From Papilionanthe hookeriana x Papilionanthe teres (taxonomy: Eukaryota; Streptophyta; Magnoliopsida; Asparagales; Orchidaceae), in assembly GCA_022702705.1 (NCBI GenBank), contig CM040425.1:5100001-5164000 (forward strand): a stretch of DNA of 64,000 bases, given 5' to 3'. How positions within the stretch are numbered: position 1 is the stretch's first letter; each line of letters starts with the position of its first letter. Below the pieces are notes generated by a model. It ran no database searches, had not been told where the DNA came from, and saw only the letters and a program-made list of their open reading frames with translations. This document shows positions 1 to 10,156 of the stretch, in pieces. The position numbers and the translations under genes were made by a program.

Positions 1-84
1 CAGCATCCATTGATCCAGCCAAAAATTTATCTCGCCCCTCACCCAACTCCCGGATGAACGGATGTTCAGCCTTTTCTTTAACTT

Positions 85-871
85 TCAAGCATAGAAATCC
101 AAAGCTCCGGAGTCACCCAGCTTTGGCTTGACTAAAGTTGGATGCTCAAACCTACAGTATTTGCCATGAAGAAATTTGGCCCATAGATTATCATTGGCTC
201 TAAACCTAATCCACAATTTACACATATTGGTGAAGCTCATCCGATCAAAGCCCCTAAAACCAAGACCCCTGACTCGAGTGGGTTTACAAACCTGCTGCCA
301 AGGAAACCAATGAAATTGCTTGTGCTGTCCAGCCCATAAAAATCTGTTGAACAGTTTGCTGATCTGTATAGATATGCTCCTTTTCATAGTGAACATCTGG
401 AGAACATAGGAAGGGAGAGCAGTGAGAATACTTTTCAGCAATGTAATTCTCCCACCATTAGATAGGAAGGAATTGGACCAGCTGGAAACTTGATTTTTTA
501 TTTTTTCTATAACTTCCTGAAACTCGGGTCCGTTTAGATCCGCCTTTTATGAGCTGAATTCCAAGATAATCAATTGGGAGTGTAGGCGAGTGAAAGCCAG
601 TGTATTCAGAGATCCATCTTCTTTGACTTAGGCTAACATTCTTGCTAGGGTAGAAAAAACACTTTGTAAGATTAAGTTCCATTCCAGAAACATCTCTAAA
701 ATGTTTTAAAGTCTTCTGAACCACCTTTATGGCAGCTTTAGATGCCTTAGAGAAAATTATGATATCATCAGCATAGGATAAGTGACTTACCCTAATGTTA
801 GATTTGTGGTGGTAAGCAAGGTGAGGAGAAGCAGCAAAAGCTTGGTCTAAACATCTGGACGATATAATCAA
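85..871 (-). pseudogene. LINE reverse transcriptase, catalytic YADD part and C-terminal region
   Basis: Two further minus-strand blocks continue the same polyprotein. The block at 458-871 holds LSYADDIIIF, the two-aspartate catalytic box of L1-type reverse transcriptases, followed by the typical GMELNLTKC and LPIDYLGIQL segments. The block at 85-441 begins with LKSILTALPSYVLQMF and continues with GLGFRGFDRMSFTNMCKLWIR, the conserved stretch that follows the RT in plant L1 elements. Frame changes lie near 870 and 450. The expected zinc-binding C terminus lies beyond the left edge. Confidence 0.88.
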
Positions 872-1880
872 AAGTCAAAATAAAAACGAGTTGGGAGAGG
901 GGATCTCCTTGTTTGATACCTCTAGTGGCACTAAAGAAGCCCCGCTTATTCCCATTCACAAGCACAGAATGACAATTGCACTTTAACCACTCGTTTATGA
1001 GATGAACCAAGTCGGGTTGAAAGCCTCTCGTCGTTAAAATCTTCAATATGAAATCCCAGCTAATTGTATCATAAGCTTTTTTAATATCAAGTTTGAAAAT
1101 TATATTGTGACCTCTGCACTTCTTATCAAGGTCCAAAAGCATTTCTTGGGCCAACAAAATATTGTCTGAGATGTTCCTTCCTTTAATAAATGCAGCCTGG
1201 CTCTCACTTATAATATGACTCAGATGTGGCTGAATTCTTGAGACAAGTATTTTACTGATCACTTTAGACATTACAGTAGTTAAGCTAATAGGTCTATAGT
1301 CACCCCAGTTTTGTCTGACTTTGTTCTTAGGAATAAGCACAATGGTGGAAGCAGAAAAGAATTTGGGAGGATCCATGCCTTGGAAGAAGGCTTCGCACGA
1401 CTTGAATGACATCCCGACCGAGTGATCGACCAGCCTAGCTTTATAAAAGGAGGATGTGAAACCATCAGGACCAGCAACTTTGGTATCCTTAATGGTATCA
1501 AGAGCCATTTTAATCTCAGTCTCCTCAGGGATATCAGTTAGATTCAGTTCCTGCACATAGTTAAGATTATCCTGAAAGAGATTATGTTGAATAGGAGTGG
1601 GGCTAGATGGCACCTGAGTAAAGAGATGGCTAAAGTGTCTCTCAGCATCCCTAGCAATCTCATCAGCCTCAGTGATTTTGATTCCAGCTTCATTTGTAAT
1701 AGTGAGTATCATATTACATTTTCTTTTGAAGTTAATGTAAGCATGATAGTACTTGGTATTTCTGTCCCCATCAATAAATCCGCGGATGCAGACTTTACGT
1801 TTGTAAAATTCAGCTTGGTAATTGATCCGTGTGAGAAGCTCTTCGGATGCTCTAAAAAGATCAGCTTCATCCTTATCCCC
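798..1880 (-). pseudogene. LINE reverse transcriptase, N-terminal and finger/palm part
   Basis: The open frame enters from the TA repeat, where it reads as a meaningless Tyr-Ile run, and becomes real LINE protein at about 1880. Visible landmarks are the pre-RT segment with DGDRNTKYYHA, then AGPDGFTSSFYK, then RPISL near the start of the RT domain, QAAFIKGRNISDNILLAQE, the first catalytic aspartate in FKLDIKKAYD, and GIKQGDPLS. The canonical P after QGDPLS is Q here. The frame leaves the homology shortly after FILTFDYI. The protein polymerises cDNA on nicked target DNA in active LINEs. This copy is a relic, with the rest of the enzyme continuing in another frame to the left. Confidence 0.9.
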
Positions 1881-1883
1881 TAC

Positions 1884-1966
<83 letters not shown>

Positions 1967-1995
1967 AATTGAAACAGTATATATTTATATATATA

Positions 1996-2076
<81 letters not shown>

Positions 2077-2095
2077 AATTGAAACATATATATTT
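1881..2095. repeat. TA microsatellite in two blocks
   Basis: Long TA dinucleotide runs (about 1881-1963 and 1990-2072) separated by a short unit, TATGTAAATTGAAACA followed by a TATATATTTATAT-like tail. That unit occurs twice, near 1961 and again near 2071, so the block looks duplicated as a whole. It marks the junction between the LINE and the ORF1-AlkB element. Confidence 0.95.
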
Positions 2096-2196
2096 ATATT
2101 TAGATGGTAAGACATTCTTTCTTGAAATTTCAAATTAATACATATTATTCTTGCTTAGCCCGGCCTGACATGCTGATTGTTTTCCTGTGTTTGTGC

Positions 2197-2696
2197 ATGA
2201 AAATGTCAGAAGGAAGACTGATTTTTACCTTCAAGAATGGAATTGGTTTTGCTCTTAATAAAGAAGAGATTGAAAAAGGAGCAATAATAGAATTTGACTT
2301 GAATTTCGAGCAAATAAATCTAGAATATGAAAGCTCTGCCTTGACTATAATAAATCAAGAGAAATTTCACGGTCAGAAGCCGTATTAAATTTCAAAAACA
2401 AAGTTCAACGTCCTCTTGAAAGGAAGAGAAAAATAAATAAAGTTGAGTCAAGTGGCATTGCGATTAACAGAATCAAATCGATGGTGATGACATCTGGAAG
2501 CGAGCTTATTGGTGTTACCCCTACTGACGATCAGTTGGAAGGTAAAGCAACACTCACTCGTGCTCAGAAGATAAGATGTTGGAACAATTAAAAATATAAG
2601 GTGAAGACGAGGCTATCATTGAGTAGATGACAGTCATATTAAAAGAGAAGGTTTCAAGCCAACCCATTGGAGTAATCTTGCCGAAACCCGAGAAAG
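2197..2696 (+). pseudogene. Ogre/Tat-like extra ORF1, head (fused to AlkB downstream)
   Basis: From 2197 the translation begins MSEGRLIFTFKNGIGFAL. It aligns by eye with the starts of two other ORF1 copies here, MSSPKLIFSFATGMDMVV at 51263 and MTAPKLIFSFTNGMDFAV at 59816, and with their later LTRTQRRNK motif (LTRAQK near 2560). ORF1 is the extra gene upstream of gag in Ogre-type elements; its function is unknown. The frame shifts near 2365 and near 2570, and stops interrupt it near 2605 and 2630. The region after the LTRAQ motif differs from the other two copies and leads into the AlkB domain. The promoter and leader are missing: only the TA microsatellite lies upstream. Confidence 0.75.
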
Positions 2697-2722
2697 CTGC
2701 AACAGAAGTCTGCAACAGAAGT
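2697..2722. repeat. 13-bp tandem duplication that shifts the frame
   Basis: CTGCAACAGAAGT occurs twice head to tail (2697-2709 and 2710-2722). Thirteen is not a multiple of three, so the duplication alone explains the frame change between the ORF1 side and the AlkB side. Confidence 0.9.
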
Positions 2723-2947
2723 TGTTTCCCAGAGAAACAAAATTGAAGAAGAGAATATGGAAATTGTGTCTTATGTGCCAAAATATGTTCACAAGCCACA
2801 AAGACTACAAATTATCCCAGAATATGAGATAGAAATGTATCAAAACATGAGAAAACAGAACTTTGAACTTTTTCAGAGACATCAAGGAAAGTATATCAAC
2901 ATATTGGAAGGGCTAAAGCTATATACTAATGTGTTCTCTGAGCATGA
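2723..2947 (+). pseudogene. ALKBH9-like AlkB protein, segment before the solo LTR
   Basis: The open frame through 2757-2947 ends in INILEGLKLYTNVFSEH. Plant ALKBH9-type RNA demethylases have a closely similar stretch (roughly NILEGLxLHTGVFS, then EQ..IVD) just before the jelly-roll domain. The match breaks off at 2947, exactly at the target duplication of the 7.2-kb insertion, and resumes at 10157 in the same phase. Upstream it is continuous with the ORF1-like segment once the 13-bp duplication is discounted. No intron is visible, although I expect plant ALKBH9 genes to be split. It is either a captured coding segment fused to ORF1 or a processed copy beside it; I favour fusion. Confidence 0.78.
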
Positions 2948-3789
2948 TGTTGACCTCATTTTTATGATAGGTCAACCATTGACCTAAAAAGTCAACTTTG
3001 GTCAAAATAGTCAATCTTGACCCAATGACCAATCCTACTGATCCAACAGGTTAATCATTGACCCAAAAGTCAACTTTGGTCAAACTGGTCAATTTTTGAC
3101 CCAATGACCAATTATTGACCCGATGACCAATTATTGATCCAATAAGCCAATTTTTGACCCAGAAAATAATTCTAGACAAATTGATCAACCATTGATCACC
3201 AAGTTAACCAAAACACTAAATTGGTTAAATAGGGCTCATTTAACCAATTTAAGACATTGCATAACTTATTTGACCAATTTACGACCATTAAGACAACTTT
3301 GCTCAACCCCTAACCTGGACAGATCAAAATTGGTCAAAATAGTCAACTCATGACCCCATGACCATTACAATGAATTTTTGGTCAAACATTGACTTAGTCA
3401 TGACAACATTGATAAAAAAACACCAATACCAAAATAAAAAAAATACTATATTGACCATGGGGATGACCTAAACCCTAAAAATGGTCAACTTGACCAAGCC
3501 AACCCATAATGACAAAACCCATCAACCCTATGACTAAACCAACCATGACAAGGTTGGATAAGTTACATTTGACATTTTTAGACTTAAATTGGCCAACCCA
3601 AGTCAACTTGGGTCAACTATAGTCAACCTTTATCAAATTTGGCCAATATACCAAATTTTGAACAAAAAATGATAAAAATTATATAAATTAATCAAATAAT
3701 TAATTTTAAATCATTTTGATTAATTACTTGATTAATAAAATAATATATAAAATTTTAATTAATTTTTGAATTAATTAAAATGTTTAAAA

Positions 3790-4290
3790 TGTGACAAATT
3801 TTTAACCTTTAACCTACAAATAACAAATATTAATCAAATAATTAATCAAATTATTTTTTGTTAATTAATTAATAAAATGAATATTTAATATTTTAATTAA
3901 TTTCTAATTAATTAAAATATAAAGGTTTAAAGATATGATAAATTTAAATCTTTAATTTAAAAAATAGATAAAATTAATCAAATGATTAATCAAATCATTG
4001 TTTGGTTAATTAATTGATTAATAAAATGAATATTTAATATTTTAATTAATTTCTAATTAATTAAAATATAAAGGTTTAAAGACATGACAAATTTAAACCT
4101 TTAATTTAAAAAAGACATAAAATTAATCAAATGATTAATCAAATCATTTTTAGTTAATTAATTGATTAATAAAATGAATTTTTAATATTTTAATTAATTC
4201 TTAATTAATTAAAATATAAAGATTTAAAGACATGACAAATTTAAACCTTTAACTTAAAAAGGATATAAAATTAATCAATTAATTAATTAA
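3790..4290. repeat. AT-rich tandem repeat, period about 149 bp
   Basis: The phrase AAAGGTTTAAAGA recurs at about 3921, 4070 and 4218 (last copy AAAGATTTAAAGA), each with the same surrounding TTAATTAATT blocks. About three and a half units lie in the head of the solo LTR. Confidence 0.85.
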
Positions 4291-5410
4291 AATTTATTTT
4301 AATTAATAAATTGATTAATGAAATAATTTCCAACAATTTTAATTAATGACATAATTAATTAAAATGAAAATTAAATCAAGAAAGAAATAAAATGACATTT
4401 TGACGTATAACATCATATGTGACACAAAAATTCCTAAAAATCATTTTAATTAATTTAAAGGTTAATATTATAATTCCATATATTTTTAATTAATTACATA
4501 ATTAATTAGGAATGGAGTCATATAAAAAATAATCCTAAATTGAATTTAAATTTATGACATCACACATGATGTCATAAATCCCTTTATTGATTTTTAAACT
4601 TAAATCTAAATTATAGGGAATCACTAATGGGTAACCTAAAACCCATTAAATCCATCATGACATGGTTGACACATTACCTAACCCATAACTCATCACCTTT
4701 AACTAAGATTAAGAGTTATCATGATATTATCATGATGGTTAAGCATATGTGTCATCCCCTCTCAAGATGAGGTGTAACATGACTTCATAGGTGGCAAGCA
4801 CCTCTTCCCTAACCTAATGGAGAAAGACCAAGATATAAGGTTAAAATTCTACCAAGGTTAAAAACCATCATGAACAAAAGACATAAATAATGGAGTGAGG
4901 AAAATATGTGTCATCTTCCCTTTAACTTGCTTAATGACTCACTCATTTGCATGAGATGAGGTGGTCGACCACCTTAAGGATGATTTTGGTCACCACCCTA
5001 AGCATCCTATGAGAAAGGAAATTAGTATGGATTAAACTTTAACCATGGAAAAATTAAATGATGAGGAGGTTATGCATGAAATGAGTCATCTACCTTACTT
5101 GTCATGCCATGGTGGCTGAAGAATATATGTGTCCTCCTCTCCCTTATTTCATTGAATAAACATATGAATCACTTGGAGAAGGTTAATCTAACTGATTATA
5201 AGCAGTCATATCCACCTCATAGGGGAACCAATGAGAGCAAGACAAGATTGGGGTTTAATCCTCACCATGGTTAATTCCAATGATGGCTAAGCTTAGAAAA
5301 TCCAAATTCATCATTCCCTCAACTGAAACTTATCCTCAAGACATTAATGAGAAGGTTGGCAACATCCCTAGATAAACCTACTTCAGCCCAAACTCATCCA
5401 AAACTTCCCC

Positions 5411-5428
5411 TCATGGCTATAAATAGAG
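5411..5428 (+). promoter_or_regulatory. LTR core promoter (TATA box)
   Basis: CATGGCTATAAATAGAGCC contains a canonical TATA box at 5417-5424. The same core, CATGGCTATAAAAGCC, appears at 19053-19068 in a related LTR. Its place ahead of the leader donor site fits the U3/R border; the transcription start would be about 30 bases downstream. Confidence 0.7.
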
Positions 5429-6059
5429 CCAAACCCAAGCCTTGATGAGAATAAAAGAGAGAGGAATAGTGGCCTAAGCTCTATCCAATTCCCCTAAATC
5501 CCAACAACAAACTTGTTCCTTAAGACCTTAAGAATGAATCTCAATTAAGATCCAGCACTTACCTAGCCTTAAAACTCCACAAAACTAACTCAAACAGCCT
5601 AACCCGAGAGCTCAAAATCAGGTGAGAAAGAGGAATTTTCAAAACCCCATACACTACTCAAATCTAGAAACCTTCACACCAAAATTGTTCCATAGGACCT
5701 AAGCAATTGAACCCCACCAAAATCAGGCCCTCAAACCCACCATAACCCTTCAATTTGACCAACTCGAGAACACCAAAAACAAGCCAAAACCAGGATAGAA
5801 TGGGTTTCTGAAATCAAACTCCACAAAACTCAAAATTGACCTTCCTAAATCCATTTAGGGGTCAAAAGAAGAAGAGCCCAACTGAAATTGAGCCTCTCCA
5901 TAGCCTCTAGCCATCTACTCACCATCTCACATTGAACCGAGCTTCTCAAAATTTAAAAACATATAAAGACCCAATTTGAACTCAAATTGAAGTCTCTGGA
6001 AGCTTTCTGTGATCAAAACGACCAATCCAAAGCAATCAGATCAAAGTTTAATACACTGT

Positions 6060-6072
6060 GGCCAAGGTATGG
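6060..6072 (+). other. Putative splice donor in the LTR leader
   Basis: GGCCAAG/GTATGG, with the cut after 6066. The same AAG/GTATG sits at the equivalent place in three other giant LTRs (19379, 25677, 54711), about 320 to 650 bases after the TATA-like region. The matching acceptor-like sites are at 9400 and 9481. Confidence 0.5.
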
Positions 6073-6152
6073 TTCTTCCCTATCAATGGTGGTCGGGTTT
6101 CACACTTTGTGAAATAAACCATTCCAAAACCCCTACAAAGCCGTATGGATGC

Positions 6153-6213
6153 CTTCGTCTCCTCAAACGAAGCTATAGAATCAAAAGTCACTCGATTTCA
6201 ACAAGAATCGAGT
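6153..6213 (+). other. Two adjacent stem-loops after the donor
   Basis: First hairpin 6153-6172: arms CTTCGT and ACGAAG. Second 6190-6213: arms ACTCGATT and AATCGAGT. Both have counterparts at 25762-25821 and 54798-54857 in the other LTR subfamily, inside otherwise diverged sequence, following a shared GTATGGATG. Confidence 0.6.
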
Positions 6214-6589
6214 GAGATATTGATCTTGGACCATAGAAGTTCTCTAATTTTTCCATGACTAGGAAAACTTCCTAAGATAACATTTCCTAATTTCCATTGA
6301 ACTTTGTAATTATATTAAAAAAATGTGAAATTAAGGAAATAAAATCTGAAATTAGTTAAGAGACTTAGGGATACATTTATGAACCTTAAGATAACAAATC
6401 TTAACCTCTTTAAAATTTAAAATGACATTTTAATTTATGATTAAAATTTGTTAATTAAAAGTTAATAAAAACCCTAAAATTTTATTAATTAAGTCTAATC
6501 ACCCTAGACTTTGTTAAAATTTTAAACCCTAATCATATTGGGTTTAAAAAAAAATAAATTTGAATTAGGTTTAAGTAACTTTTAAACTT

Positions 6590-7375
6590 AATTAATCATA
6601 ATTAAACCTTAAAGACATTAGGTTTAATAATAAACAAATATTAATTAAGTTTAAAATACCCTTAAACTTAATTAATCATAATTAAACCTTAAAGACGTTA
6701 GGTTTAATAATAAACAAATCATAATTAAACCTTAAGGACATTAGGTTTAATAATAAACAAATATTAATTAATTTTAAAATACCCTTAAACTTAATTAATC
6801 ATAATTAAACCTTAAAGACATTTGGTTTAATAATAAACAAATATTAATTAAGTTTAAAATACCCTTAAACTTAATTAATCATAGTTAAACCTTAAAGACA
6901 TTAGGTTTAATAATAAACAAATATTAATTAAGTTTAAAATACCCTTAAACTTAATTAATCATAATTAAACCTTAAAAGACATTAAGTTTAATAATAAACA
7001 AATCATAATTAAACCTTAAAGACATTAGGTTTAATAATAAACAAAGATTATTTAAGTTTAAAATATCCTTAAACTTAATTAATCATAATTAAACCTTAAA
7101 GACATTAGGTTTAATAATAAACAAATATTAATTAAGTTTAAAAATACCCTTAAACTTAATTAATCATAATTAAACCTTAAAGACATTAGGTTTAATAATA
7201 AATAAATATTAATTAAGTTTAAAAATACACTTAAATTTAATTAATCATAATTAAACCTTAAAGACATTAGGTTTAATAATAAATAAATATTAATTAAGTT
7301 TTAAAATACCCTTAAATTTAATTAATCATAATTAAACTTTAAAGACATTAGGTTTAATAATAAACATATCTTAAT
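6590..7375. repeat. Tandem array, period 80 bp (AT-rich)
   Basis: About ten units, each marked by ATTAAACCTTAAAGACATT, then GGTTTAATAATAAAC and CTTAAACTTAATTAATC. Most spacings are 80 bases; one short 42-base unit starts near 6681 and another short unit lies near 6970-7010. Noncoding. Confidence 0.9.
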
Positions 7376-7920
7376 TAGGTTTAACCCCTATTAAACCTAA
7401 TTAATCCTTAAGCTTTACTTACATTAGACTTAAGTAACATTTAAATCCTAATTAGGTTTAACCCCTATTAAACCTAATTAATCCTTAAGCTTTACTTACA
7501 TTAGGCTTATGTAACCTTTAAATCCTAATTAGGTTTAACCCCTATTAAACCTAATTAATCCTTAAGCTTTACATACATTAGGCTTAAGTAACCTTTAAAT
7601 CCTAATTAGGTTTAACCCCTATTAAACCTAATTAATCCTTAAGATTTACTTACATTAGGCTTAAGTAACCTTTAAATCCTAATTAGGTTTAACCCCTATT
7701 AAACCTAATTAATCCTTAAGCTTTACTTACATTAGGCTTAAGTAACCTTTAAACCCTAATTAAGTCTAACTTATTTAGACTTAATTAATCCTTAAGCTTT
7801 ACTTACATTAGGCTTAAGTAACTTTTAAACCCTAATTAATTCTGACCTAATTAAACTTAATTAATCCTTAAACTCTATTTACATTAGAGTTAAGTAACTT
7901 TTAAACCCTAATTAAATCTA
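7375..7920. repeat. Tandem array, period about 77 bp
   Basis: Units carry GGTTTAACCCCTATTAAACC and CTTAAGCTTTACTTACATTA. Starts at about 7381, 7460, 7535, 7612 and 7689 give spacings of 75-79 bases, and units become more diverged to the right. The sequence differs from the 80-bp array before it. Confidence 0.88.
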
Positions 7921-7929
7921 ATTTAACTA

Positions 7930-8480
7930 GACCTTACTTACATTAAGCTTAAATAACCTTAACCTATACTTAGGTTCAACCCAAGTTAAACCTAAGTCAA
8001 ACTTAAACCTTAGGTTCAACCCAAGTTAAACTAAGTCAAACTTAAACCTTAGGTTCAACATACGTGAACCTAACCTTAACCCATACTTAGGTCCAACCCA
8101 AGTTAAACATAAGTTAAACTTAAACCTTAGGTTCAACATACATGAACCTAACCTTAACCAATACTTAAGTTCAACCCAAGTTAAACCTAAGTCAAACTTA
8201 AACTTTATGTTAAACATACATGAACCTAACCTTAACCCACACTTAGGTTCAACCCAAGTTAAACCTAAGTCAAACTTAAACTTTAGGTTCAACATACATA
8301 CACCTAACCTTAACCTATATTTAGGTTCAATCCATATCAAACTCAAGATAAACTTAAACTATAGGTTCAACATACATGAACCTATTCTTAACCTATACTT
8401 AGGTTCAACTCCAATTTGAATCTAAGTCAAACATTAAACCTTTTAGGTTCAACATACATGAACTTAACTTCAACATACAC
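7930..8480. repeat. Third tandem array, period about 77 bp, then decay
   Basis: Units hold AACCTTAACCCATACTTAGG, CCAAGTTAAACCTAAGTC and AACATACATGAACC. About six units. From 8480 to about 9300 the sequence continues as degenerate AAACTTAA/TCAAACTT-rich repeats with no coding sense. Confidence 0.82.
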
Positions 8481-9356
8481 TTAGGTCCAATCCCAACTTG
8501 AAACCTTTTTATAAGATTAACCCTAACTTAAATCTAAGTCAACCTCAAATTTAATCTAACTTAAATTAAAACCAAACTTAAGTTCAATCAATATTGAACT
8601 TAAGTTAATCTTAAATTTAGATTCAATCTAACTTAAATCTAACTAAAATCAAATCAAATTTAAATTCAACCAATACTGAATTTAAGATGACCTTAAATTT
8701 AAGTTCAATCTAATTTGAATCTAAATCAAATTCAAATTAAACTTAAGTTCAATCAACACTAAACTTAAGTCGATCTTAAACCGAATATAACTCAAAACAA
8801 ATTTAAGTTCAATCCATATTGAACTTGAATCAATCTTAAGTTTAGATTCAGCCAAACTTAAATCAAATAATAAGTTTGAATTAAACCAAACTTAACTAAA
8901 TATTAAGTTTGTATCCCAAATGAAACTTATTTCAATATAAAGTTTGATATAAATCAAACTTAATTCAACATTAAATTCGACCCAAATTGAATTTAATTCA
9001 ACATTAAGTTCGACATAAATCGAACTTATTAAAGTTTGATATAAATCAAACTTAACTCAATATTAAGTTTGACTTAAATCAAATTTATCTTTAAATTAAG
9101 TTCGACTCAAATCAAATTTAAATAAATTTGATCTAAATCAATAAAGTTGACCTAAATTAAATTTAATCTTACATCAAGTTCAAATCAATATTAAATTTAA
9201 CACATTTAGATTCAAACGACTCTGAATCTAAAATGTTAAAAATTGAACTTAACATTCAAAAGACATTGAATTAAAATCAATACTCAAACAAATCTAATAT
9301 GTATTATATTTAGTCTCAATAAATCTAACATTCTTTTAGATTAAGAATAAATGTTT

Positions 9357-9490
9357 GATTTTCTTTGCATATTATAGGGTGTGCTAACTCTGTTTTGCAG
9401 GATAACTAAAACGAAACGACGACATTAACTTCGTTTAGATTTCCTTTGCATATTATAGGATGTGCTAACTCTGTTTTGCAGGACGACATG
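9357..9490 (+). repeat. 81-bp duplication carrying a splice-acceptor-like site
   Basis: TTTGCATATTATAGG, then TGTGCTAACTCTGTTTTGCAGG, occurs twice, 81 bases apart, with AG ends at 9400 and 9481. CTAAC followed by a T-rich tract and GCAG/G matches a plant branch point and 3' splice site. Together with the donor at 6066 it would remove a 3.3-3.4 kb intron made mostly of the tandem arrays. Confidence 0.55.
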
Positions 9491-9821
9491 GAATCACGAC
9501 AAAAAATAAAATAAAACTGAAACCATTAGGATAGTCATAAAACCTAAAACAAAAACATAGTGACATTGAAATTTTTAGGACAATAAAATAATAGCATTGA
9601 CAAAATAAAAATGACAAACAAAAAAAATATGAAATGAAAAGAAAAGATAAAATCTGAAATTTTTAGGATAGCCGTCAAATCAAAATAATAATAAATTAAA
9701 TGAAAAGACAAAACGATAAAAAAACATAACAAAATGATATTTAAGATTGATAGTGGGTACATCTTTCCTTAAAAAATAAAAATTTTTAGAAAATAAGTGA
9801 TCAACATTAATCAGAAGTTTT

Positions 9822-9878
9822 CTTAAACAATTAGAAATTGTTTAAGATGTAATTAACTATAGAAGCTCGCTTCTATAG
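9822..9878 (+). other. Paired stem-loops near the LTR end (HP1, HP2)
   Basis: HP1 9822-9846 has arms CTTAAACAATT and AATTGTTTAAG (11 bp). HP2 9857-9878 has arms CTATAGAAGC and GCTTCTATAG (10 bp). The linker ATGTAATTAA is nearly identical in the LTRs at 29788, 50374 and 59035. There the stems carry different bases but still mostly pair, which points to selection on RNA structure. Confidence 0.7.
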
Positions 9879-10156
9879 GAGATTTAAAAAGAACCCATGA
9901 TAGAAATCCCTGGTTATCAAAACTTCATTATTTTCATTATATAGAAATCCTAGGATATGATATTCTAGAATCTTCTTCTGTAAGGATCATCATAAACATC
10001 CTTTTCTACTGTTTCCTATTAGTCCTAAATTTCTCAATTCCTTTATAGGATTTATAGAAATAAAATTAGGAAAATATTAAACAGAATGACGACTCCTTGA
10101 TATTGACATAACCTTAACGGCGACGAAACCAATCGACATTCCTTTCGTCGCCACCA

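Larger units (their letters stand above)
1..1880 (-). mobile_element. L1-type LINE, 5'-truncated, 3' end off the window
   Basis: Three minus-strand reading blocks give, in order, the reverse transcriptase and downstream region of a plant L1-type non-LTR retrotransposon. The endonuclease half is absent: homology stops where the TA microsatellite starts at 1881. The 3' end lies beyond base 1. The blocks are in different frames, so the copy is dead. Truncation at the 5' side is usual for LINEs because reverse transcription starts at the RNA 3' end. Confidence 0.9.
2948..10156 (+). mobile_element. Giant solo LTR (7.2 kb), Ogre-like subfamily L2
   Basis: The insert begins TGTTGACCTCA, as the other giant LTRs here do at 23212 and 51940, and ends CCACCA. 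It is flanked by CATGA at 2943-2947 and 10157-10161, a 5-bp target duplication. No gag, pol, PBS or second LTR is inside, so it is best read as a solo LTR left by LTR-LTR recombination. Internal order: TTGACC-rich head (2948-3650), AT-rich 149-bp repeats, core promoter near 5417, splice-donor-like site at 6066, AT-rich tandem arrays 6590-9300, duplicated acceptor-like sites at 9400 and 9481, and paired hairpins at 9822-9878. The remaining sequence is AT-rich and non-coding. Confidence 0.82.

Noticed and set aside
8026..8419. Opposed ORFs with repeated LGSTQVKPKSN-like peptides
   Set aside because: By-products of the 77-bp tandem array on both strands.
6590..8480. CRISPR-like arrays
   Set aside because: Units are 77-80 bp and similar throughout, with no repeat/spacer alternation, in plant DNA with no cas genes.
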